DNA of 64,000 nucleotides, from contig CAVQVO010000002.1 of the NCBI GenBank assembly GCA_963717115.1, positions 310,001 to 374,000 of the forward strand. Reading direction: 5' to 3'. Positions within the stretch are counted from its first letter, which is position 1. The number at the start of each line of letters is the position of its first letter. Below, piece by piece: positions 8,898-18,800 of the stretch. The notes under the pieces were generated by a model, which saw only the letters and a list, made by a program, of their open reading frames with translations, ran no database searches and was not told the origin of the DNA. A program made the translations under genes and the position numbers. The DNA comes from JBBQUN01 sp963717115 (GTDB lineage: Bacteria; Actinomycetota; Acidimicrobiia; Acidimicrobiales; SZUA-35).

Positions 8898-10111
8898 CAC
8901 AGCGCCTGCACCACACACGACAGACCGAGCTCGTGGATCATGGCCGAGATCTCCTCGACGTAGATCGGATTCATGACGACGACGAGTTCGGGCCGGAGCT
9001 CGAGCAGCGCCTCGGGTCCGACGATCGGGTGGTTGGACCCCACCATGAACTTCCCCCACTTGTGGGGGTTGATGTCGACGGCCGCCGCGATCTCGGTGGT
9101 GAGACCGAGATTCGAGATGAACGACACGCCCTTGGAGCCGCTGCCCCAGATCACGGCCTTGCCGGCTGCGGCGTCGAGCCGGGCCGTCCAGTCGATCACG
9201 AGTTCGTCGTAGCTCTTGACGAAGTGCTCGACTCCGGTACGCAGACGGTCGAGGTCGTCCTCGGCCGGGAGGGGGTCTCCCGCGGCGGGGACGGTCGACG
9301 GCCGGGTCTCGACGAGCAGGTACTGGCCGTCGTACTCGGTCGACAGCCCGAGGACCTCGAACCCGGTCGAGCGGAAGAGCCGGGCCAGCGAACCGAGGCT
9401 GAAGTACGAGCAGTGCTCGTAGTAGATGTCCCAGAACGAGGTCTCGTCGAGGATGCGCTGCACGTCGGGCAGTTCGAAGAGCACGACCGTGTCGGGTCGA
9501 TCCCCGATGGCCCGCCGGATCATCGACATGAAGTCGGCGACGTCGGGGATGTGTTCGAGCGTGTGACGGCAGATGATGGCGTCGGCGTCGAGGTGGGAGT
9601 ACTTCTCGCCGTAGAAGTCGACGATCCACTCGAGGCGGTCGTCGTGGTCGGAGGCGATGCGTTCGGGATGGACGCCCGGGTCGATCCCGATGCAGTGGCC
9701 GGCACCGGCCTCGGCCATCATGACGAGGAATTCACCCTTGCCACAGCCGATCTCGAGGACCGTGCGGTTCGCGAGGTCGTAGTCCCGGACCCAGCGCTGG
9801 GCCAGTTCCTCGGCGAAGGCGACGAAGCGGGGCGAGAACGCCTGGGTCTCCTCGTAGCGTTGGGAATACTCGGCCGTACCCGGCTCGAACGCGGTGTTGG
9901 TCACGAACCCGCATTCCCGGCAGAAGGCGAGGGTGATCTCACCCCGCGAGAAACCCGTCGCCTGATCCGGATCGTCGAGGAGCAGGCAGCTGTTGGTGGG
10001 GACCGACGGCTCGTGGAAGAACACGACCAGTTCGCTCCGGCGGCAGGCCGGACAGGGATCGTCGACCGGGCGATTGGCGGTGGAGGCCCGCAGGGTGTGC
10101 CCCTCGGTCAT
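8897..10111 (-). CDS. Sugar C-methyltransferase family protein (second copy)
   Basis: Same architecture as the protein at 2374-3528: an N-terminal zinc site (CPAC near residue 20, CREC near 64), a SAM Rossmann domain with EIGCGKGEF near residue 120, a Y-x-E-H pair in IYYEHCSYFS, and a C-terminal GSGSKGVSF with VDINPHKWGK. At 404 residues it is slightly longer because of its N-terminal head. The start is ATG at 10111, overlapping the stop of the epimerase gene upstream (ATGA). It probably C-methylates, or otherwise modifies, a nucleotide-linked keto sugar made by the neighbouring epimerase-type SDR. The pairing is inference from position. Confidence 0.75.
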   Translation of the reverse strand: MTEGHTLRASTANRPVDDPCPACRRSELVVFFHEPSVPTNSCLLLDDPDQATGFSRGEITLAFCRECGFVTNTAFEPGTAEYSQRYEETQAFSPRFVAFAEELAQRWVRDYDLANRTVLEIGCGKGEFLVMMAEAGAGHCIGIDPGVHPERIASDHDDRLEWIVDFYGEKYSHLDADAIICRHTLEHIPDVADFMSMIRRAIGDRPDTVVLFELPDVQRILDETSFWDIYYEHCSYFSLGSLARLFRSTGFEVLGLSTEYDGQYLLVETRPSTVPAAGDPLPAEDDLDRLRTGVEHFVKSYDELVIDWTARLDAAAGKAVIWGSGSKGVSFISNLGLTTEIAAAVDINPHKWGKFMVGSNHPIVGPEALLELRPELVVVMNPIYVEEISAMIHELGLSCVVQAL

Positions 10112-11157
10112 CGTCGTGCCCCTTCCGATTCGGCATGGATCCAGTGGAGCGCCTCGTCGATCCGATCCTGCTCCTGCAGGGCCCGGAGGTGCTGGTCTCG
10201 CCGGTATCGGGGACCTTCGAGCTGTTCGAGCGTGAGCCCGTGCTCGACCATGGCGTCGCGCAACTGTTCGACGCCGCGCCGCACGGTCCATCGGGGTCGG
10301 GCGTCGGGAATCAGCGTGGCCAGCTTGTCGCAGTTGACCCGATAGTTCCGGGGGTCGTTGAAGGCCTGATCCGAGAGTGTGACCTCACAGTCGGGGACCA
10401 CCTCGGCGACGATCTGTGCCACGTCTCGGATCTGGTAGTTCTCGGCCGTGGCGCCGACGTTGAACGCCTCGTTGTGCACGAGGGACCGGTCGGCGACGGC
10501 GAGGGCACAGAACGCCCGGGCGATGTCCTCGATGTGCACGAGCGGTCGCCACGACGATCCGTCGCTCTTGAGGAAGACCTTGCCGGTCGAGTGGGCGAAC
10601 CCGGTCAGGTTGTTGACGGCGAGATCGCCCCGGAGCCGCGCCGAGACACCGTAGGCCGTTGCGTTGCGGAGGTAGACCGGGCTGAACGCGTCGTCGGCCA
10701 TCGGGACGAGATCGGCCTCGGCCTGTTCCTTGGACCGTCCGTAGGGCGTCACCGGGGCGAACGACGCTGATTCGGTCAGCTCGTCGTCGCCCTGCGCACC
10801 GTAGATGCTGCACGACGAGGAGAACAGGAATCGCTCGACACCGGCGGCCTTGGCCGCCTCGGCCACCCGGATCGTGGCTCGATGGTTGATGTCGTCGGTG
10901 GCCTCGGGATTGAGGTCGCCCGAGGGGTCGTTGCTGAGTCCGGCCAGGTGCATGACCACGTCGATGCCCTCGAAGTGGCGGGGCTCGACGTCGCGAATAT
11001 CGATCAACAACTCCTCGACGGCCGGCGGTTCGGGTCCGAACCCGCACGAGCGGAACAGGCCCGAGTCCAGACCGACCACGTGGTGGCCGCCTTCGATCAG
11101 CATCGGTACCAGGACGGTCCCGATGTATCCATCGTGACCGGTGACCATGACTCTCAA
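10108..11157 (-). CDS. NAD-dependent sugar epimerase/dehydratase (extended SDR)
   Basis: The protein of about 349 residues begins MVTGHDGYIGTVLVPMLI, the Rossmann NAD-binding motif of extended SDRs, and has the catalytic Ser and YGRSK motif near residue 150 after SSSCSIYG. This family epimerises, dehydrates or reduces nucleotide sugars. I chose TTG at 11157 because GGAG lies about 6 bases upstream and it leads straight into the Rossmann strand; ATG at 11148 or GTG at 11190 are alternatives. It heads the minus-strand operon epimerase, C-methyltransferase, GT2, lectin-fold protein. The spacer to the divergent FkbM gene (11158-11414) should hold both promoters; I see no further gene in it. Confidence 0.8.
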   Translation of the reverse strand: MRVMVTGHDGYIGTVLVPMLIEGGHHVVGLDSGLFRSCGFGPEPPAVEELLIDIRDVEPRHFEGIDVVMHLAGLSNDPSGDLNPEATDDINHRATIRVAEAAKAAGVERFLFSSSCSIYGAQGDDELTESASFAPVTPYGRSKEQAEADLVPMADDAFSPVYLRNATAYGVSARLRGDLAVNNLTGFAHSTGKVFLKSDGSSWRPLVHIEDIARAFCALAVADRSLVHNEAFNVGATAENYQIRDVAQIVAEVVPDCEVTLSDQAFNDPRNYRVNCDKLATLIPDARPRWTVRRGVEQLRDAMVEHGLTLEQLEGPRYRRDQHLRALQEQDRIDEALHWIHAESEGARR

Positions 11158-11414
11158 TCCATTCTCCGTCCGCCGGGGGCTCCGCTCCACGAAACCATCG
11201 CTTCTGACCTCGTGCGTCCGCTCGCCGAACTCCGACTCGAACGCACTGCTGCTTCCTCGTCTGACACCTTCGACCAGGGATCCGGCCGCGTCAACCGGGC
11301 GCGGACCCGGGGGGCCACCGGTCTTGCGATCACCGTACGGCTTCCCGACCTCGGTCCGAAGGACGTGGGTGAGTCGACCCTGCCCCCGTGCTCACGCAGT
11401 CCTAGGATGTGGGG

Positions 11415-12344
11415 ATGACCAGACCGAGCCCCGCTCAGATCGGGCGCGACTCCGTCGCCTGGGGCTACCGGATGCAGTCCCGCTTCGCGCGACAACATCC
11501 TTGGCGGATCGACGAGGCCCGCCGGGCCTCGCTGCGCGCCGGACGCCACATCGTGCGCTGCCAGCCGGTCGATGTCGGCCTCCGGACCGGGCCGTTCAAT
11601 GTCGCGGTCCACCTCCCGGGGCGGATCGAGGAGGACATCGCGTCGACCGGTGTCTACGAGCCCCACGTTGCCTGGGCGGCCGCCTCGCTGATCCCGCCGG
11701 GAACGGTCATGGTCGATGCCGGGGCCAACATCGGTTTCCACTCGCTCAACGTTGCGGCGTCGCGTCCCGACGTCACCGTTCACGCCTTCGAACCGCACCC
11801 GTTGATCGCGGCGCAACTCCGGGCCAACATCGCCCTCAATCCGGTCCTGGGCAACATCACGGCCCACGAGGTCGCGCTCGGCTGCCGACGGGGCCCGGTG
11901 CCGTTCCTGGCGCAACCGATGACGTCCTACAATCGGGGCTTGTCGAGCCTGATCACCAACCACGATCTCGGCGATGAACACACCCAGATCGTCGTCGAAG
12001 GAGGTTGCCTCGACGACCGGTTCGCCGATGCCACGGTCGGTCTGATCAAGCTCGACACGCAGGGTTCGGAGTCCGAGGTGCTCGAAGGGGCCGTCGAGGT
12101 GCTGGGTCGCTGCCGTCCGCTGATCATCACCGAGTTCGTCAGCGACTACTCGACCGATCCTCGGGCCGATCTCGATCGATTGCGGTCGTTCATGCCCGAC
12201 TACGACCTCTACTGCCTCCGGGCGAGCACCCAGCGCGACAACGACCACCTCGGCGCCGAGCTGGGGTCCTTCGAAGCCGGCATGGTCGACGATCCGACCT
12301 TCTGGACCGATTTGTTGTGCCTCCCGTCCGAGCGGTTCCGCTGA
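11415..12344 (+). CDS. FkbM-family methyltransferase
   Basis: The 309-residue product has the FkbM fold: a SAM-binding VDAGANIGFHSLNVAA near residue 105, FEPHPLIAAQLRANI after it, and LIKLDTQGSESEVLEGA near residue 215, the diagnostic FkbM segment. FkbM enzymes O-methylate small molecules and glycans, and they are common in polysaccharide clusters. ATG at 11415 is preferred over the in-frame GTG six bases earlier. Its stop overlaps the start of the next methyltransferase (TGATG). It may cap or decorate the glycan built by this locus; the target is not visible. Confidence 0.85.
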   Translation: MTRPSPAQIGRDSVAWGYRMQSRFARQHPWRIDEARRASLRAGRHIVRCQPVDVGLRTGPFNVAVHLPGRIEEDIASTGVYEPHVAWAAASLIPPGTVMVDAGANIGFHSLNVAASRPDVTVHAFEPHPLIAAQLRANIALNPVLGNITAHEVALGCRRGPVPFLAQPMTSYNRGLSSLITNHDLGDEHTQIVVEGGCLDDRFADATVGLIKLDTQGSESEVLEGAVEVLGRCRPLIITEFVSDYSTDPRADLDRLRSFMPDYDLYCLRASTQRDNDHLGAELGSFEAGMVDDPTFWTDLLCLPSERFR

Positions 12345-13174
12345 TGGCGCCCGAGCGAAGCGCCGCCGCGCTGCGGTGGCACTACGACGTCGAACGGGAC
12401 CTGGCCGACCGGCTCCGGAATGCCCCGGCCGGGAGCCGGGCCCTGCTCTACCCGGAGGTGTACGAGGAACTCTTCGAGCGGGTGCCCGATCATCCCCAGA
12501 CCATGCAGGCGAACGACGATGCCCGCTCCGACGAGCGGGTCGGGCACAAACTCGCCCTCGTCCGGCGGTTCGTCGACCCGGCAACGACCCTGCTCGAGAT
12601 CGGGGCCGGTGACGGCGCCTTCGCGGCGGCCATCGCGCCGTTCGTCCACCGGGTGATCGCCCTCGACGTGACCGACGCGATCACCGATCGCAGCCGCCTC
12701 CCCGACAACGTCGACCTGGTCCTCTCCGACGGCACCACCATCCCGGTCGAGCCGGGGAGCATCGATCTCGCCTACAGCAACCAGCTCATCGAACACCTCC
12801 ACCCCGATGACGCGGCGGCCCAGCTCACCAACATCGTCGCCGCGCTCCGGCCCGGTGGTCGCTACCTGTGCCTGACCCCGAACCGTCTGTCGGGCCCCCA
12901 CGACGTGTCGCGGGCCTTCGACCCGGTGGCAACGGGGTTGCACCTGCGTGAATACAGCCTGTCGGAACTGAGCGAGCTGTTCGAGCAGGCCGGGCTCGAG
13001 GTCGAACGGGTCTACCCGGGGGGCCGGGGACATTACGCCCGTCTGCCGATCGGCATCACCCGGCTCGGCGAGTTCGTCTTCGAGCACCTCCATGAATCGC
13101 TTCGCTGCCGGCTGCGGGAAACCGCACCTGCCAAGGCGCTCCTCGGGCTGAACGTCCTGGCCCGCAAGCCGTAG
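12344..13174 (+). CDS. Class I SAM-dependent methyltransferase (Methyltransf_11 type)
   Basis: The 276-residue protein has an N-terminal helical cap, then LLEIGAGDGAFAAAIA near residue 85 (SAM motif I), LSDGTTIPVEPGSIDLAYS and the EHLHPDD segment, followed by ALRPGGRYLCLTPNRL, the usual order in small-molecule methyltransferases. It is translationally coupled to the FkbM gene. The long first part, with a conserved-looking YPEVYEELFERVPDHPQ segment, is also seen in methyltransferases of glycan clusters. Substrate unknown. The gene ends 37 bases before the convergent Nudix gene. Confidence 0.8.
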   Translation: MAPERSAAALRWHYDVERDLADRLRNAPAGSRALLYPEVYEELFERVPDHPQTMQANDDARSDERVGHKLALVRRFVDPATTLLEIGAGDGAFAAAIAPFVHRVIALDVTDAITDRSRLPDNVDLVLSDGTTIPVEPGSIDLAYSNQLIEHLHPDDAAAQLTNIVAALRPGGRYLCLTPNRLSGPHDVSRAFDPVATGLHLREYSLSELSELFEQAGLEVERVYPGGRGHYARLPIGITRLGEFVFEHLHESLRCRLRETAPAKALLGLNVLARKP

Positions 13175-13182
13175 TCCCCGGT

Positions 13183-13213
13183 GAGCCGACGGGTCCGGCC
13201 CGGTCGGCGGCTC
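13183..13213. terminator. Possible bidirectional hairpin terminator
   Basis: In the 37-base gap between two convergent genes, GAGCCG (13183-13188) can pair with CGGCTC (13208-13213), with further G/C pairing possible inside. There is no T-tract, which is common in high-G+C actinobacteria. The right arm touches the stop codon of the Nudix gene. Confidence 0.35.
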
Positions 13214-13772
13214 AGGTGCCGACCGGCGACCCATCCGGGCGGCGACCCACCGAGGCCAGACCCAGCGTCACGCTGAACTGGGCGACACCGTCGGCGATGG
13301 CCCCGGACCGGACATCGGCGCCGACCTGCTCGAAGCTGCGCCATTCGATCCGACTCGCCTCGTTCTGCTCGGTCGGCTCGCCCACGTGGCGAGCGCCCGG
13401 GGCCAGGAAGAGATGGAAGCGCTGATCGCTGAGGCCACTCGCCGGATACAGCGACGTCAGGTGTTCGAGTGGGCCCGGCTCCCAACCGGTCTCCTCGACG
13501 AACTCCCGTGCGGCGGCCTCGATCGGCTGCTCCCCCGGCTCGACGAGACCGCCGGGAACCTCCCAGCCCCAGACGCCGGTGATGAACCGATGCCGGTGGA
13601 TGAGGAGCATGCCCCGGTCGGGGTCGACGGCCACGGTGGCCGCACCATCGCGGGGCACCGAGACCACCTCGTGGTCGATGATCCTGCCGTCGGGCAGCTC
13701 GACCCGGTCGACGTGGAGTTCCACGAACCAGCTCCGGTACAGCGTGCGACGGCTGCGGACCTGCCACTCCAT
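13212..13772 (-). CDS. Nudix hydrolase (ADP-sugar pyrophosphatase-like)
   Basis: The 186-residue protein carries a full Nudix box, GGLVEPGEQPIEAAAREF followed by VEETGW, near residues 75-98, so it should hydrolyse a nucleoside diphosphate linked to another group. The overall look (WEVPGGLVE, LYPASGLSDQRFHLFLA) is that of ADP-ribose or ADP-sugar pyrophosphatases. ATG at 13772 follows GGAG by about six bases. It is the last gene of the rfbF, C-methyltransferase, Nudix group. A role in removing unwanted nucleotide sugars is plausible but is inference. Confidence 0.8.
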   Translation of the reverse strand: MEWQVRSRRTLYRSWFVELHVDRVELPDGRIIDHEVVSVPRDGAATVAVDPDRGMLLIHRHRFITGVWGWEVPGGLVEPGEQPIEAAAREFVEETGWEPGPLEHLTSLYPASGLSDQRFHLFLAPGARHVGEPTEQNEASRIEWRSFEQVGADVRSGAIADGVAQFSVTLGLASVGRRPDGSPVGT

Positions 13773-13801
13773 CGAGCGCTCCGGGGGAACGGTTCCGCCG
13801 G

Positions 13802-15027
13802 TCAGGGCCGGTATCCAACGGTGGGGACGGGGACGATGAATCGTCCTCCGGCCGCCACGTAGGCCGCTTGTTGGGCGACGATCTCGTCGGCGAAGTTCCA
13901 GGCGAGCAGCAACACGAAGTCGGGCTGCCGCTCGAGCAGCGCCTCGACACCCAGGATGGGCTGGTTCGTCCCGGGAGTGCACAGGCCCTGTTTGTGGGTG
14001 TTGCGGTCGACGACGTAGTCGACGAGGTCGGTGCCGATTCCGGCGTAGTTGAGCAGGGTGGTGCCCTTGGCCGCCGCCCCGTATCCGGCGATCGTCCGGC
14101 CCTCGGCGCGCAGGCCGACGAGCGTGGATCGAAGGGCGTCGCGGATCCCGGCGACCGTGGCCCCGAACGCCTCGTAGGGAGCGAAGGTGTCGAGGCCCTG
14201 CACCCGCTCGGATTCCATCCGCTCGAGCAGCCGCGCCGTGGGAGCCGAGCGGTGCCCGATGTGCCAGCGCAGCGTGCCCCGTGGAGGTCGGGGAAGTACT
14301 CGACGTCGTTGAGGGCGAGACCGTGCCGACGGACGAGGGCATCGACCGAGAGACACGAGTAGTAGCAGAAGTGCTCGTGGTAGATCGTGTCGAACGCGCC
14401 GCGTTCCATGAGCTCGGAGATGCACGGGTTCTCGACCGTGATCAGGCCGTCATCGGCCAGGAGCGCCGCCATGCCCCCCACGAACCCGTTCAGATCCGGG
14501 ACGTGGGCCATCACGTTGTTGGCGATGATGACATCGGCGGGCCCGTGTTCGGCCCGGATCCGTCGAGCCACGTCGAGATCGAAGAACTCCTCGAGCGTGG
14601 GGACACCGGCGGCGATGGCCGCCTTGGCCTGGGTGGGTGCCGGGTCGACACCGAGCACCGGGACCCCGGCCTCGACGAAGTTGCGCAAGAGGTACCCGTC
14701 GTTGCTGGCCAGTTCGACGACGAGCGACGAGGGTCCGAGCCGACGTGACTCGATGAGCCCCCGGGCGTGGTCGGCGCTGTGCGCGAGGAGGTGGTCGCTG
14801 AACGAGGAGAAGTACAGGTAGTTGTCGACGAAGAGCTTCTCGGCCGAGACCTCCTCGGTGATCTGCACGAGATGGCAGACCGGGCAGTACGCCACCTCGA
14901 GCGGGAAACGCTCTTCGACCAGATCGACATCGGACGGCCGGACCAGGGCATCGGCCAGCGGCATGTCGCCCAGGTCGAGGAACGTCCGGAGCCCGGCTTC
15001 ACCACAGGAACGACACGGGGGCAGCAT
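13802..15027 (-). CDS. Sugar C-methyltransferase family protein (third copy), frameshifted
   Basis: The N-terminal part has CRSC at residues 5-8, CPVC near 48, ELASNDGYLLRNF (SAM motif) and IYHEHFCYYS, the catalytic His-Glu-His segment. The C-terminal part in another frame has GYGAAAKGTTLLNY and VDRNTHKQG. The two halves join if one C is added to the CCCC run at 14277-14280, restoring the expected H-G-G-T-L-R-W-H. The break therefore looks like a one-base homopolymer deletion, not decay. The restored protein is about 408 residues and the likely partner of RfbF directly upstream (TGATG overlap). This subtype differs from the other two copies, which have Y-E-H without the first His. Confidence 0.75.
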
Positions 15028-15797
15028 CACCACACCTTCCACGGCGCCGAGCCGGCGTTCCACATCGAGTCGAGCCGGACCTTGTCTCGGAGCGTGTCCA
15101 TGCACTGCCAGAAACCGTCGTGCTGGTAGGCCATCAGCTGTCCCTCGGCGGCCAGTCGCTCGAGCGGTTCCCGTTCGAACAGCGTGTCGTCGCCGTCGAT
15201 GTACTCGGCCACCTCCGGCTCGAGCACGAAGAAGGCCCCGTTGATCCAGCCCTCACCCGTCTGGGGCTTCTCGTTGAAGACCTTCACGCGGCCGGCGTCG
15301 ATCTCGAGGTGCCCGAACCGGGCCGGCGGACGAACGGCGGTGAGGGTGGCGAGCTTGCCGTGGCTGCGATGGAACGCGAGCAGGTCGTCGAGGTCGATGT
15401 CGGAGACGCCGTCTCCCCAGGTCATCATGAACGTGCCGGGTCCCAGGTGGGGAACGAGCTGTTTGATCCGCCCGCCGGTGTTGGTCGTGCGACCGGTTTC
15501 GATCAGGTCGACACTCCATTCGACGTCTCGCTGGTGTCGGTCCGAAACGACCTCGCCCGTGCCGGTGTCGACATGGAGATCCGCACCGATCGACGCGTAA
15601 TCGACGAACCACCGTTTGATGTAGTCGCCCTTGTAGCCCAGGCCGACCACGAACTCGTCGAAGCCGAACGAGGCGTAGTACCGCATGATGTGCCACAGGA
15701 TCGGCATGTCGCCGATCTCGACCATGGGCTTCGGTTTGACCACCGTCTCCTCGGAGAGCCGACTTCCGACCCCTCCCGCCAGAATCCCAACCTTCAT
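15027..15797 (-). CDS. rfbF: Glucose-1-phosphate cytidylyltransferase
   Basis: The 256-residue protein starts MKVGILAGGVGSRLSEETV and continues KPKPMVEIGDMPILWHIM, the nucleotide-binding loop and Lys motif of RfbF. Other hallmarks follow: DTGTGEV-like and TNTGGRIK segments, TFMMTWGDGVSDIDL and NEKPQTGEGWINGAFFV. It makes CDP-glucose from glucose-1-phosphate and CTP, the entry to CDP-linked deoxysugars. Length equals the family norm. It leads a minus-strand operon with the C-methyltransferase and Nudix genes. No CDP-glucose 4,6-dehydratase (RfbG) is visible in the window, so part of the route must lie elsewhere. Confidence 0.92.
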   Translation of the reverse strand: MKVGILAGGVGSRLSEETVVKPKPMVEIGDMPILWHIMRYYASFGFDEFVVGLGYKGDYIKRWFVDYASIGADLHVDTGTGEVVSDRHQRDVEWSVDLIETGRTTNTGGRIKQLVPHLGPGTFMMTWGDGVSDIDLDDLLAFHRSHGKLATLTAVRPPARFGHLEIDAGRVKVFNEKPQTGEGWINGAFFVLEPEVAEYIDGDDTLFEREPLERLAAEGQLMAYQHDGFWQCMDTLRDKVRLDSMWNAGSAPWKVW

Positions 15798-15850
15798 CGA
15801 ACCGCCTCACGTCTCGAAGGCCGTGCTCTCCCAGCAGACCCCTTCGGAAC

Positions 15851-18800
15851 CTACCCAGTGGTGGAGCGAGTCACATCCGACGAACTACCCAATCCGCCGA
15901 CCGTCCATTCCACCGCGGCGATCGCGCCCTGCCGAGCGAACAGGGCCCGGGATTCCGACTCGGGGAGTTCGAGCCCGGCGATCGTCTCGTGGCGGCCCTC
16001 CCGCCACGTGAGGCGGATTCCGTCGGTGTCACCGAGCGCGAGCGTCATCGGGACCCCGCAGAACGAGAACGAGGCCCGGCCCGTTGCCACCATCGGGGAT
16101 CACGTCGACCGTCGCCCACAGCCGGGGCGACACGGCGACCCGACCGCGGTCGACGTGCAGCCCCAGTTCGCCCATGCGGGTCAGCACCTCCTCCTTGACC
16201 TGGCCGGTCATGCCCGGCTGCTGTGCTCCGGCGTGCAGCGGCGTGTGGGAATAGCAGTCGGTCGGGATCGCGCCGAACTCGGCCGGACCCTTGCAGAATC
16301 CGAGTCCGGAACGGATCCGACCGTATGCCTCACCGAGGCGGGCGACCACGGCGTCGGATGCTCCCGTTTCGATCGCCGAACGGTGGGTCTCCTGCACGGC
16401 GAGCAGGAGTTTGGCCACCATGTGCCAGTAGACCGAACCGATCCCCTCGTAGCCGTACATGCTGCCGGACCGCCCGACGAACGAGCCGTGCCGGAACACC
16501 ATCTCGTGGATGTCGGTGATCGTGCGACGCGCTGCCGGCGATACCGCCGAGCCGTCCAGCAGGGTCGCCAGGGCGGCAGCGTTGACGACCTCCGACCGGA
16601 ATCGCAGCCGGCCGTCGGCATCGGTCACGAAGATCGACCGCAGCGAGTCGTCGAGACCGATCCCGGGTTCGGGCTGCAGTCGGTCGAGCGCTTCGGGAGG
16701 CACGACGTTGCGGTCGAGGAACGGCGCCGGGTTCACGATGGGCGCGAGCAGGAAGGAATCCTGATCGGGTCGATACAGGTCGGACGCGAAGAGCCCATCG
16801 ATCGATGCCAGGGATTCCTCGGCCGTCAGAACGCCCGACGCCAGTGCGGCGACCTGACCTTCGAGCATCAGGCCGAGGTGAGCGACCACGGCGGTGTCGT
16901 CCGTCGGGAACGAGACCGTGTTGTAGGAATGGACGAGTCCGTCGGGTCGGGGGGCATGCTCGAGCGACCCGTCGAGATGGGCCAGGGCCAAGGCGAGGAA
17001 CCGTCGGACCTCGGCGACCGGCACGTCGATGGTCGTCGGATCGATGCCGCGAGCGACTCGCCTCCGATGCTCGGTGCCGGCCGCCCCCAGGGCGTCGACC
17101 ATCGAACGCCGGGCCCGGTCGTCGACCGTCGGTTGCTCGACGGGGAAGCGCTCGAACACCGCGACGAGGTCGCCGAGCCACTCGGCCACCGACACCGACA
17201 CCGACAACGACACCGGGAGCGTGGGCGGGCGGCGGGCGGCTTCGCGATCGGCCAGTCGGGCATCGAGGAACCGGAGATAGCGGTGGAGGTGGTGCAGGGT
17301 GACCATCGACAGACCCGAACCGGCGAGCGCGTTGTTGGCATCGTTCCACTCGGGGCGCTGGGTGTTCATCCAGATCCCCCCACCGGGGACGAGATTGGTC
17401 AGTTTGGCCAGGGCGGGAACGAGCAACTTCTCGCCGAGCCCGACCCGGAGCAGGGCCCCATCGGCGTCGACCACCAGCCGGCCGTCGGAGCCCATCCGTT
17501 CCTCCCGCCGCCGAACCAGCTCGGCCCTCGGGGCGTCGAACTCGATCGTGTTCTTCGGGTCGAGCACCATCGAGTCGTGATCGGCGATCGTGTACGGCAC
17601 GTCGGCGTAGACGAAGACCGGCCGTTCCAACCACTCCCCCATGGCCCCGGGTTCGAAGCGATGCCAGGCCTCCAGGAGCCGGAGCAGGTAGACGATCTGA
17701 TGATCACCCCAGTAGCCGATGTGGCTCCACGGGTCGTCGGGATCGGGAACCTCCCAGTCGATCCCCGCCCGGGAGATGCGGTAGGCGTTGTACCCGTCGA
17801 GCGTCGAGGCGTTGACGAACTTGGCGACGACGTTCACGACGTACGCCGGATACGACATCAGCAACGCTTCCCAGTTCTGGAAGATGTCCCGCCAGTTGCC
17901 CTCATACGAGAGCCGTTCGCCGCCATCGTCATCGCGCACCTGGATCGAGAAGCGGTTCCACGGACGGCTGGGGTCGCCGTGACGACGGGCGAAGGCGAGC
18001 GGCAGGTACTCGAGCACGAGTCGGATCAGATCGGGATCGTCGGTGTCGACCGCGACCTGACGCAGCGCGGCGGCATCGACGCCGGCGTCGATCGTGGCGA
18101 GCCGGTCCCGGTGCCGAGCGGCGACCTCCCGGTTGCGGGATCCGACGAACTCGACGAGATCGGGGGCCGGCACCCGGTGTTCGTGGGGGAAGGTCCCGCC
18201 GCGCATGACGTTGAACAGCACGTTCGACAGGTGGTGGGCGTCGGCGATGCGGTCGGCGGTGGCCTGGACCCCGTCGGCCGCCCGCAGCATTGCGGCGAGC
18301 CGCGCCGTTCCGGCGGCCACATCGGCGGCGACGTCCGCAAGGGCGTCCGGGCGGGCGGACGTCCGGATCGCCTCCACGACCTCGGACTGGGAGCGTCCGG
18401 TGTCGACGACGATCGTCCATTCGCAGGTTCCCGACGCCGGCACCACGACCGATCCACGGAGCAGGTAGGCACCGGGTCGCCCCGTGAGCAGGTGGGAGGG
18501 CCGTGCCGCTCGTCCGGTAACGGCGTCGTCGACGGCGCGGGGGTCGAGCTCGATGACGGCGTCCTCGAATCCCGAGGACCACACCGTGGTGGCCGTCAGG
18601 GCCTCGGCGGGCTCGGCCCGATCGGTGATCAGCGCCTCGAGCGAGTACACCGCCAGCGGACCCCACGGCCCGACCTCGCAGCGTTTGTAGGCATCGACGA
18701 GGTTCGACCGGATCTGCTCGAGGTCGGCCCCCACGCCGGCCGGCATCACGTCGAGGAGACCGTCGACGACCTCGAACTCCCCGCCCCGGCCTGCTCGGTC

